Part shown: piece by piece, positions 7,928 through 15,374 of the stretch
Numbering within the stretch: position 1 is the first letter of the stretch
How the letters are laid out: the number at the start of each line of letters is the position of its first letter
Assembly (NCBI GenBank): GCA_904391645.1
Contig: CAJFMJ010000006.1
Location: 1 to 32,080 of the forward strand
Length of the DNA: 32,080 nucleotides
Source: an uncultured Neglectibacter sp.
GTDB lineage: Bacteria > Bacillota > Clostridia > Oscillospirales > Acutalibacteraceae
Direction of reading: 5' to 3'
The notes under the pieces: model-generated
Seen by the model: the letters and a program-made list of their open reading frames with translations, nothing else
Database searches by the model: none
What the model was told of the DNA's origin: nothing
Translations under genes and position numbers: made by a program

Positions 7928-9889
7928 ATGAAACACCGTCACAAACTCCAACGCATTGCAACGTCCGTACTTTCCCTGGTTTTGTGCGGGGCCCTGGCCT
8001 TGGGAGGCCCTGCCTTTACCGCCCAGGGAGAGGAGCTTTCCACCCCGGCGGTTTCCAGTGGGGATTCCACCCAGCTGGCACCTTCCCCCAGCCGGGAAAC
8101 AGAGGACACTGGGTTGCAGGCTCCTGCCACCCCCAGCCCCTCCCCTGCGGCTCCTTCCAACACGGAGGACACCAAAGAACCGGGTACCAGCCCCTCTCCC
8201 TCTGTCAGCCCCAATCCTTCTGCCAGTCCCGATCCCTCTGCCTCTCCCGACCCGTCTACCAGCCCTTCGCCCTCTCCCTCCCCGGAGGTGACCCGCTACA
8301 CCGTCACCTTCCAAATGGGCAGCTTTGGCACCGTGACCCTGGAAGTGGAAGACGGGGAGCGCCCGGAAGAAGTGCCGGAGATCCCCGAGAAGCCCGCTGC
8401 CAAAGTGCTGGGCTGGTTTGACCAAGAAGGCAACCAGGTGGATCCCTCCCGCTTGACTGTCACAGCGGACGTGACCTATACCGCCCGTTGGGGACGGGAA
8501 GTGGAAGACCTGCTGGACACAGAGGACCACAGCGCCTACATCTCCGGTTATGACACAGGGATGTTCCTGCCGGACAAGACCGTGACCCGGGCGGAGGCCG
8601 CCACCATGTTTTACAAGCTGCTGCGTTCCCAGGATTGGGAAAAGCAGTCCTTCCCCGATGTGAAGGCTGACCAGTGGTACGCCCAGGCGGTGGAAACCCT
8701 GGCGGGGCTGGGAGTCATCTCCGGTTATGAAGACGGCACCTTTGGCCCGGACAAGAAGATCACCCGGGCGGAGTTTGTCACCATCGCCATGGCGTTCAGC
8801 ACCCTGCAGGAGGGGGAGAACCCCTTCCCCGACGTGGGGGAGAACTTCTGGGCCACCCCGTTCATCGTCAGTGCTGTGTCCCAGGGGTGGATCTCCGGTT
8901 TTGAAAACGGTACCTTTGCCCCCAACGACCCGGTGACCCGGGCCCAAGCGGTGAGCATCATCAACAAGATGCTGGGCCGTCAGGCGCCGGAAAACGTCAA
9001 GGGTTTGAACGACGTGAAGAACTTCTATGACCTGTTTGCCACCCATTGGGCCTATGGCGCCATTGTGGAGGCTTCCACCACCCATACCTACCACCAGAGC
9101 ACCCAAGGGGAACAGACTGTGGAAACTTGGGACTCCTACGAGAAGGACACCACCCAGGTGGAGAGCCACTGGGTCAGTGAGAACGGCGCCTTGTACTATG
9201 TGGACGGCGCTACCCGGAAGGTGGTCCGGGGGGCCACCACCATCAACGGAGTGAAGTACCTGTTTGGCAGCAGCGGTGCGGCGTTCACCGGCTTTGCCAT
9301 GGACGGTGAGTGGCGGCGCTATTACCGCAACGGCTTGATGGTGGAGGATATCTCCGGGCTGGGAGTCGTCAGCGGCCCCTATTACATCAAGGTGTATAAA
9401 CCTGCCAACTACCTGATCATCTTTGCCAAGGACCCTGCTACCGGCGCCTATAACACCCCGGTGCGGGCCATGCTGGTGTCCTGCGGCGTACCCACCCCCA
9501 CAGGCACCTATTACACCCCGGCCAGATACCGCTGGCTGAAGATGGTGGGCGATACCTGGGCCCAGTGGTGTACCCAGATCGAAGGGAACTACCTGTTCCA
9601 CTCGGTGCCCAACTGGACCAAGAACAACAAGGACCTGGAAGTGGACGAGTATAACAAGCTGGGGCAGACACGGTCCCTGGGCTGTATCCGCCTGTGCTGC
9701 CGGGATGCCAAATGGATCTATGACAACTGCCAGATCGGCACCCAGGTGTACATTTCCGGCACGGAAACCTCCGGGCCGCTGGGTAAGCCCACCGGGATCC
9801 AGATCCCCTATTGGCACACCTGGGATCCCACGGACCCCACCGCCTATGTCTACTGTGACCAGTACGGCTGCCATCAAGACCTGCATTAA
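7928..9889 (+). CDS. Secreted L,D-transpeptidase (YkuD) with P/S-rich linker, a Listeria-Bacteroides-type repeat and three SLH domains
   Basis: Signal peptide; PSASPDPSASPDPSTSPSPSPSPEV linker; YTVTFQMGSFGTVTLEVEDG...TARW repeat; SLH motifs ISGYDTGMFLPDKTVTRAEAATMFYKLL, ISGYEDGTFGPDKKITRAEFVTIAMAF, ISGFENGTFAPNDPVTRAQAVSIINKML; YkuD HSVPNW...LGQTRSLGCIRLCCRDAKWIYDN. Confidence 0.93.
   Translation: MKHRHKLQRIATSVLSLVLCGALALGGPAFTAQGEELSTPAVSSGDSTQLAPSPSRETEDTGLQAPATPSPSPAAPSNTEDTKEPGTSPSPSVSPNPSASPDPSASPDPSTSPSPSPSPEVTRYTVTFQMGSFGTVTLEVEDGERPEEVPEIPEKPAAKVLGWFDQEGNQVDPSRLTVTADVTYTARWGREVEDLLDTEDHSAYISGYDTGMFLPDKTVTRAEAATMFYKLLRSQDWEKQSFPDVKADQWYAQAVETLAGLGVISGYEDGTFGPDKKITRAEFVTIAMAFSTLQEGENPFPDVGENFWATPFIVSAVSQGWISGFENGTFAPNDPVTRAQAVSIINKMLGRQAPENVKGLNDVKNFYDLFATHWAYGAIVEASTTHTYHQSTQGEQTVETWDSYEKDTTQVESHWVSENGALYYVDGATRKVVRGATTINGVKYLFGSSGAAFTGFAMDGEWRRYYRNGLMVEDISGLGVVSGPYYIKVYKPANYLIIFAKDPATGAYNTPVRAMLVSCGVPTPTGTYYTPARYRWLKMVGDTWAQWCTQIEGNYLFHSVPNWTKNNKDLEVDEYNKLGQTRSLGCIRLCCRDAKWIYDNCQIGTQVYISGTETSGPLGKPTGIQIPYWHTWDPTDPTAYVYCDQYGCHQDLH
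8205..8285 (+). repeat. Low-complexity P/S/D-rich coding repeat (cell-wall spanning linker)
   Basis: Tandem ccc-tct/gcc-agt codons encoding PSVSPNPSASPDPSASPDPSTSPSPSPSP. Confidence 0.8.
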
Positions 9890-9908
9890 AACTGGATAAA
9901 AACAAATA

Positions 9909-9940
9909 AGGGCCTGTTGCGCTGCTGCAACAGGCCCTTC
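9909..9940. terminator. Intrinsic terminator
   Basis: AAGGGCCTGTTGC gctgc TGCAACAGGCCCTT; a second hairpin AAAACGCTG...CAGCGTTTTTT follows at about 9955-9996. Confidence 0.8.
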
Positions 9941-10011
9941 CCTTTGAAAAAAGAAAACGCTGAGGGGGATCGAACCATCCCTTCCAGCGTTTTTTATGAA
10001 ATGCTCTGCCT

Positions 10012-10191
10012 TTACGGGGTTTTTTCCTTGTGGGAGATCACTTTATATTTCAGCAGTAAATCTTCCATGGCCTCGTCCAGAAGGCGGGAAGCGGGGATGC
10101 GCGTTTTGTCTGACAGGCTTCGGAAGGCCTCCCACAGTTCGGGGTCCACTGTGGAAGCGATTTGCTTTCGGTTGCGTTTGATTTGACCCAT
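10012..10191 (-). CDS. Small ribbon-helix-helix (CopG/Arc-like) protein
   Basis: MGQIKRNRKQIASTVDPELWEAFRSLSDKTRIPASRLLDEAMEDLLLKYKV: beta strand followed by two helices in RHH pattern. Confidence 0.75.
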   Translation of the reverse strand: MGQIKRNRKQIASTVDPELWEAFRSLSDKTRIPASRLLDEAMEDLLLKYKVISHKEKTP

Positions 10192-10408
10192 GTCGATGCA
10201 CCTATCCTTTCCCATTGATTGACCGTGGCGGTGTATGGATTTGTTCCCATTATAGAGGATTTCTATGGGTTCTTCAAGGGAAATCGTGGCATTTTTTTGG
10301 AGGAAAAACCCAGGGGAATTTATGCATTGCGCACAGAATTGTTTTTGGCTGGAAAATAGGGGCGAATGGAGGCTTTTCAGAGGACTGGGTGGAGGAACGG
10401 AAGGGGAG

Positions 10409-10429
10409 TCGTGTGCAAATTGCACACGA
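10409..10429. promoter_or_regulatory. Perfect 21-bp palindrome TCGTGTGCAA-a-TTGCACACGA
   Basis: 10-bp perfect arms around one central A; between the RHH gene and the S9 peptidase promoter (TATAAT near 10495). Confidence 0.7.
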
Positions 10430-10538
10430 TGGTTTCCTCAAAGGAAAAGAGGCATCCTGGGGAAAAAGCCCTTGCCCCTTTAACGCTTCTGCACTATAAT
10501 GTAGAAAAGCCTATGGTGTATAGAAAGGATGAGGTACC

Positions 10539-12539
10539 ATGGAAGCACTGAAAATGGACGCTTTTACCGAATATGCCTTCCTGTCGGCTCTGCGCTGCGG
10601 GCCGGAGGGCAGTGTGGCCTTTGTGGCCGCCAAAGCCGATGTGGAAGAAAACGGTTACCAGCGGGACCTGTGGGTGAAACCCCAGGAGGGGGAGGCTTTC
10701 CAGCTGACCACCGACGGCAAGACCGGCGGGTTCCTGTGGGACGGCCCCCACACCCTGCTGTTCCAGTCGGGGCGTGACCCCCAGGGGAAAAAGGCCCAGG
10801 AGGCCGGGGAAGAGTACACCGCTTTTTACCGTCTGGATGTCCGGGGCGGCGAGGCCCAAAAGGCTTTCAGCGTGCCCCTGTCCGCCTCTTTGGTGGACAA
10901 GGTAGGGGAGGGCCTGTACCTGCTCTCCGTCAACTGGGACCTGCGGTTCTCCAAGGCCTATGCTATGAAGGGCGCCGCCAAGGAGGCCCTGCTCCGGGAG
11001 AAAAAGGAGGAGCGGGATTACCAGGTGCTGGATGAGCTGCCCTTCTACTTTAACGGCGCCGGCTTTGTGAACAAGCACCGCACAGCCCTGTTCCTGCTGG
11101 AGGAGAGCACCGGGAAGCTGACCCGCATCACCCGGGAAACCTTCAGCGTGGGCGGAGCCCATCTCAGCGCCGATGGGAAGAAGATCCTCTACACCGGCCA
11201 GGCATTCACCGTGAAACGCAAGGAGAAAAGCGGAGTGTATGTGTATGACCTGGAAACCGGCTCCACCACCGAGCTGCTGAAGCCCCGGGTCTACAGCCTG
11301 TACGACGCCGCCTGGTGGGGGGACAAGATCCTGCTGTTGGGCACAGACAGCAAGCGTTACGGCATCAATGAGAACGCCCAATTCTACACCCTGGACCCGG
11401 AAACCAGGGAGGTTTCCCTGTTTGCCCCCTATGAGCAGGCGGTGGGGTCTTCCGTGGGCAGCGACTGCCGGCTGGGCGGGGGCCGTGACCTGATTGCCCA
11501 GGACGGCAAGTACTATTTTGTGGCCACCATCCGCAATGCCTCCCATGTGTACTGCCTGGAGCAGACCGGGGAGATCCGGCCGGTGTACACCCAGGAGGGC
11601 TCGGTGGACTGCATGGATGTGCAGGACGGCAAGCTGTACTTTGTGGGAATGCAGGACATGAAGCTGCAAGAGGTGTACGCCTGGGACGAGGCCAAGCGGG
11701 AGCGCACCCAGTTGACCTCCCTCAACGAGAAAGTCCTGGAGGACGTGTATGTGGCCATGCCCCAAAAGTTATCCTATGAAAACGACGGCACCGACCTGGA
11801 CGGCTGGGTGCTGCTGCCCAAGGACTTTGACCCCAGCAAAACTTACCCTGCTGTGTTGGACATCCACGGCGGCCCCAAGACGGTTTACGGCGAAGTGTTC
11901 TACCATGAGATGCAGTTCTGGGCCAACAAAGGCTATTTTGTGTTCTTCTGCAACCCCCGTGGCGGCGATGGCCGGGGCAACGAGTTTGCAGACCTCCGGG
12001 GGAAATACGGCACCATTGATTACGACGACATCATGGTGTTCACCGACAAAGTCCTGGAGAAGTATCCCCAGATCGACACAGAGCGGCTGTGCGTCACCGG
12101 CGGCAGCTATGGCGGCTTTATGACCAACTGGATCATCGGCCACACCCACCGGTTCTGCGCCGCAGCCACCCAGCGTTCCATTGCCAACTGGGTGGGCTTT
12201 GGATTTACCAGCGATATCGGCGAAGGCTTTGGCGGGGACCAGATGGGCCTGGGCGCCAAGGACAATGTGTGGAACAGCATGGAGAAGCTGTGGTTCCACT
12301 CCCCCTTGAAATATTTGGACCACGCCTCCACCCCCACCTTGGTGATCCACAGCGATGAGGATTACCGCTGCCCCCTGCCGGAAGGCTACCAGATTTACTC
12401 CGCCTTGCAGCAGCTGGGCGTGGAAACCCGGATGATCATTTTCCACGGGGAGAACCACGAGCTCTCCCGGTCCGGCAAGCCCCGTCACCGCATCCGCCGG
12501 CTGAAGGAGATCACCGACTGGTTTGAAAAGCACATCTGA
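10539..12539 (+). CDS. S9 family peptidase (prolyl oligopeptidase / acylaminoacyl-peptidase type)
   Basis: Beta-propeller N-terminus; catalytic GGSYGGFMTNWIIGHT, Asp in VIHSDEDYRCPLPEG, His in FHGENHELSRSGKPRHRIRR. Confidence 0.94.
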   Translation: MEALKMDAFTEYAFLSALRCGPEGSVAFVAAKADVEENGYQRDLWVKPQEGEAFQLTTDGKTGGFLWDGPHTLLFQSGRDPQGKKAQEAGEEYTAFYRLDVRGGEAQKAFSVPLSASLVDKVGEGLYLLSVNWDLRFSKAYAMKGAAKEALLREKKEERDYQVLDELPFYFNGAGFVNKHRTALFLLEESTGKLTRITRETFSVGGAHLSADGKKILYTGQAFTVKRKEKSGVYVYDLETGSTTELLKPRVYSLYDAAWWGDKILLLGTDSKRYGINENAQFYTLDPETREVSLFAPYEQAVGSSVGSDCRLGGGRDLIAQDGKYYFVATIRNASHVYCLEQTGEIRPVYTQEGSVDCMDVQDGKLYFVGMQDMKLQEVYAWDEAKRERTQLTSLNEKVLEDVYVAMPQKLSYENDGTDLDGWVLLPKDFDPSKTYPAVLDIHGGPKTVYGEVFYHEMQFWANKGYFVFFCNPRGGDGRGNEFADLRGKYGTIDYDDIMVFTDKVLEKYPQIDTERLCVTGGSYGGFMTNWIIGHTHRFCAAATQRSIANWVGFGFTSDIGEGFGGDQMGLGAKDNVWNSMEKLWFHSPLKYLDHASTPTLVIHSDEDYRCPLPEGYQIYSALQQLGVETRMIIFHGENHELSRSGKPRHRIRRLKEITDWFEKHI

Positions 12540-12540
12540 C

Positions 12541-12686
12541 CCTGTGCCCCAACCGGGCTGCCCATAGCGGAGTGCAGGTCCCCGGCGGCGTTGCCTTTGC
12601 CTGAAGCCCGAAAAGGCCCCGCGGGCAGTGCCCTGCTGTTTCCGGGAGAACTCTCAGCGCCCCGCCAGGGCAGGGAACGGCATAGA
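12541..12686 (+). ncRNA. Possible structured RNA in 3' region of S9 gene (long interrupted helix; 6S-like shape only)
   Basis: Nested pairings CTGTGCC/GGCATAG, CTGCCC/GGGCAG, GCGG/CCGC and GCAGG/CCTGC fold the segment on itself; no coding potential; no clear own promoter seen. Confidence 0.25.
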
Positions 12687-12691
12687 AAAAT

Positions 12692-12728
12692 AGCGCCCCA
12701 CCAAGGGAAACACTTGGGGGGCGCTTTT
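12692..12728 (+). terminator. Intrinsic terminator
   Basis: AGCGCCCC-a-CCAAG ... CTTGGGGGGCGCT TTT. Confidence 0.8.
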
Positions 12729-12811
12729 CCTGTCCACGGGGTCAGGCGGTTTTGTACTAACCGCCCCCGCTTCCTCATATCTATCTAACACATTGGAAGC
12801 GAGGGGTGCTT

Positions 12812-13066
12812 ATGAGAAGCCGCGTCATTGATGACCGGGCTACCAAGCTCGGGGAGTATATTGTGGAAAACAAGGCCACTGTGCGCCGGGCTGCCAAGCA
12901 GTTTGGCGTGAGCAAGAGCACCGTGCACAAGGATGTTTCCCAGCGCTTGAAAGAGCTGGACAGCAGCCTGTATCGGGACGTGAAAAACGTGTTGGCGGTC
13001 AACAAAGCCCAACGGCATATCCGGGGCGGTATGGCCACCAAAAAGAAATATCAGGCCATGAAGTAG
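12812..13066 (+). CDS. spoIIID: Sporulation transcriptional regulator SpoIIID
   Basis: MRSRVIDDRATKLGEYIVENKATVRRAAKQFGVSKSTVHKDVSQRLKELDSSLYRDVKNVLAVNKAQRHIRGGMATKKKY is a near-canonical SpoIIID. Confidence 0.97.
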   Translation: MRSRVIDDRATKLGEYIVENKATVRRAAKQFGVSKSTVHKDVSQRLKELDSSLYRDVKNVLAVNKAQRHIRGGMATKKKYQAMK

Positions 13067-13068
13067 GC

Positions 13069-13108
13069 CGAAAAAAGGCACCTGGAAGCACCCGGGTGTC
13101 TTTTTTCT
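13069..13108. terminator. Bidirectional terminator between spoIIID and spoIIQ-like gene
   Basis: AAAAAAGGCACC...GGTGTCTTTTTTC between convergent genes. Confidence 0.65.
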
Positions 13109-13111
13109 GTG

Positions 13112-13945
13112 TTACAGGGTGCCTTCCAAAACTGCCTGGGGGTCTAAGGCAACGCCGTCGCGGCGGACTTCCAAGTGGAGGTGAGGCTCTTCGGCGGCCT
13201 CATAGGGGACAGCTGTCACCACGCCCAGCTTCTGCCCGGCAGTGACCACATCCCCGGGGTTCACCAGGAAATTCTCCCCAACGCCGCAGTAGTAGAACAG
13301 GTAGTCCCCGTGTTCCACCAGGATCACGTTGCCCAGCATACTGTCGGTGTAGGTTTCTTTCACCTGGCCGTTGGCGCAGGCAAGTACGGGGGACTCGTTT
13401 TCAGCGGCCACATCCAGGCCGGTGTGGATGCGCCAGTCCTTCATGGTTTTGGAGTACACCGGCGCGCCGGCGCTGTAAGCATTGAGGGATTCCCCGCCTT
13501 CGATGGGCCAGATCATCTCCTGGCTGATCTCATACAAAGGCGCAGTGGCAGGCACCTGTTCCTGGGTTTCCTCCTGTTCGGGTTGGCTCTCAGGGGCAGG
13601 GGAAGGCTCCGGCGTTTCCTGAGTCACCTGGCCGGCGGTTTCCTGGGCAGAGGAGCCCTGGGGGGCCTCCGGGTCGTCGCTGGGCTTGCTGGAGGTTTCA
13701 CTGCGGCTGGAGGAGCTCCCTTGGCCCTCCCCGTCTTCCTCCTCTAACGAGATGCCTGCCTGCACCTGGGAAGAGGTGGAGGAGCTTCCCTCCTGCTGGG
13801 AAAGGGAGCTTTGGGGCTCTGTGTAGCTGTTTACTGCGTCGTAGGTGCTCCATGCAGCGATGCCCACCGCCACCAGGCACACCGCCAGCGCCAAATAGAA
13901 CCCATTGCGCCGGGTCTTCTCCTCTGAAAAGCGTTTTCCGTTCAT
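13112..13945 (-). CDS. spoIIQ: M23 family metallopeptidase-domain protein, SpoIIQ-like
   Basis: Single N-terminal TM, S/E-rich linker, then LEGGESLNAYSAGAPVYSKTMKDWRIHTGLDVAAENESPVLACANGQV...HGDYLFYYCGV...HLHLEVRRDG (M23/LytM fold). Next to spoIIID. Confidence 0.8.
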   Translation of the reverse strand: MNGKRFSEEKTRRNGFYLALAVCLVAVGIAAWSTYDAVNSYTEPQSSLSQQEGSSSTSSQVQAGISLEEEDGEGQGSSSSRSETSSKPSDDPEAPQGSSAQETAGQVTQETPEPSPAPESQPEQEETQEQVPATAPLYEISQEMIWPIEGGESLNAYSAGAPVYSKTMKDWRIHTGLDVAAENESPVLACANGQVKETYTDSMLGNVILVEHGDYLFYYCGVGENFLVNPGDVVTAGQKLGVVTAVPYEAAEEPHLHLEVRRDGVALDPQAVLEGTL

Positions 13946-13988
13946 AAGCACACGTTCCTTTCGGCTCAAATTGCGTTTGTTGCAAAGG

Positions 13989-14018
13989 TATTCTGAGCTT
14001 TTTGGAAGTGCTTTATGC
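13989..14018 (-). promoter_or_regulatory. Candidate forespore sigma (SigF/SigG-like) promoter for the spoIIQ-like gene
   Basis: Minus strand GCATA-N18-CAGAATA; one mismatch to the SigG-type CATNMTA -10 box. Confidence 0.35.
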
Positions 14019-14122
14019 ACGGTTTGCAATCTCAAAATCGATCGGGAGCGCTCTTGTGCGTGGGCGGGATTTTCCAGGCAGTGGTTTTTGGAAAGCGGTC
14101 CCCGCGGGGACGCCGCTGCGTG

Positions 14123-14173
14123 AAAAAACGGGAAAGGCCAGCAGCCAAATCGACTGCCGGCCCTTCCCGTTTT
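14123..14173 (-). terminator. Strong intrinsic terminator (minus strand) between spoIIQ-like gene and lexA
   Basis: 18-bp stem AACGGGAAGGGCCGGCAG/CTGCTGGCCTTTCCCGTT (two wobbles) followed by T6 on the minus strand. Confidence 0.7.
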
Positions 14174-14383
14174 AGCTTGAGGGGTATTATTGAGGAGGGT
14201 AGAACATTGTATCTCAAGAAAAGGTGCGGTCCATTTCTTTTGAGTACGGTGTTATTATACCCTGTCCACCTTGGCCAGTTGTTACGGCGCTGTGAATAAA
14301 CCTTAAAGATTTTCTTCCCATTTTATGAACTTTTCCAGGGGAAGGGATTTTCCGACAGAAAGCAAGAAAATTCGCGTTTTTCA

Positions 14384-14423
14384 CAAACAAACGTTTGCGA
14401 ACAGCACACGCCTGTGCTATAAT
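14384..14423 (+). promoter_or_regulatory. lexA promoter with SOS box CAAACAAACGTTTG (14384-14397) overlapping the -35 TTGCGA (14395-14400); -10 TATAAT (14418-14423)
   Basis: Palindromic match to the Gram-positive LexA box CGAACRNRYGTTCG with two symmetric substitutions; 17-bp spacer. Confidence 0.85.
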
Positions 14424-14464
14424 ACAAGTATCTCATAGTATTCTGGAGAAAGCGGGGCGTGGCG

Positions 14465-15046
14465 ATGGAGCGTCTTACGAAAAGCCAGCAAAAAGTCTAC
14501 GATTTCCTCCGGCAGGAGGCTTCCATGGGGGTGCCCCCCACGGTGCGGGAAATCTGCGCCGCAACAGGGCTGAAGTCCACCTCAACGGTCCACGCCCACT
14601 TGAAAACTTTGGAGCGCCTGGGGTACATCACCCGGGAAGCAGGGCACAACCGCTCCATCCGTGTGGAGGGGGAAACCCCCGCTGCCCAGGTGCCCATTTT
14701 GGGAAAGGTCACCGCAGGAATGCCCATTTTGGCGGTGGAGGATGTGGAAGGGTACCTGCCCTTCCCCAAAAAAGAGGGGAAAGAACTGTTTGCCCTGCAC
14801 GTCAGCGGCCTGAGTATGCGGGATGCCGGGATCCTGGACGGGGACTATGTGGTGGCAGAATGCACCGCCACCGCAGAGGACGGCGAGATCGTTGTGGCCA
14901 TGATCGACGACGAGGCCACGGTGAAGCGGCTGTTCCGGGAACAGGGCGGCGTGCGGCTGCAGCCGGAAAACCCGGACTTTTCACCTATCTATTCCGACCA
15001 TGCCTCTGTGCTGGGGAAGGTCATTGCCGTGATGCGCTATTATTGA
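14465..15046 (+). CDS. lexA: SOS repressor LexA (GTG at 14459 is an alternative start)
   Basis: LTKSQQKVYDFLRQEASMGVPPTVREICAATGLKSTSTVHAHLKTLERLGYI; cleavage/catalytic region ILGKVTAGMPILA..., HVSGLSMRDAGILDGDYVV, VAMIDDEATVKRLFRE. Confidence 0.97.
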   Translation: MERLTKSQQKVYDFLRQEASMGVPPTVREICAATGLKSTSTVHAHLKTLERLGYITREAGHNRSIRVEGETPAAQVPILGKVTAGMPILAVEDVEGYLPFPKKEGKELFALHVSGLSMRDAGILDGDYVVAECTATAEDGEIVVAMIDDEATVKRLFREQGGVRLQPENPDFSPIYSDHASVLGKVIAVMRYY

Positions 15047-15243
15047 GCTTTGTAGGATCCATGAACGAGGGGGCTGGTGGATACCTGAAACCCGTCAACG
15101 CCCACTGCCCAGAGCTTCTCCTGCAGCTCTTTTGGGAGGGTCACCCGGGGGCTGCCGTCCGGTTGGCGGAAGGGCTTTTTAAAACCTTCCAGAACTATAT
15201 GGTGTGAGGCTGCTCCTGCCCGAAAAAGGGGTATCTTTGCAAA

Positions 15244-15284
15244 AAGAGTGGGCAGGCCCTTTCAGAGGGCCCGCCCACTTTTGG
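15244..15284. terminator. Intrinsic terminator
   Basis: AGTGGGC-a-GGCCC tttcaga GGGCC-c-GCCCACTTTT. Confidence 0.75.
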
Positions 15285-15374
15285 TTATATGGGGCAATAT
15301 GCGTTCCGTTTATCCCGTTGTCTGAAATACCTGCCACTGCCAACCCGTTGGGGGGCGTATGGGATGGTTCCGTT

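Noticed and set aside
7874-9886. 670-aa minus-strand ORF antisense to the L,D-transpeptidase
   Set aside because: Same antisense artefact; repetitive R/G/H-rich translation, no family motifs.
9955-9996. tRNA T-arm-like sequence GGTTCGATCC (minus strand)
   Set aside because: Just the loop region of an AAAACGCTG/CAGCGTTTT terminator; no acceptor, D or anticodon arms.
15050-15230. Short minus-strand open frame (VLEGFKKPFRQPDGSPRVTLPKELQEKLWAVGVDGFQVSTSPLVHGSYKAQ)
   Set aside because: No start codon or RBS found in frame; might be a small gene with a non-standard start, but support is too weak.
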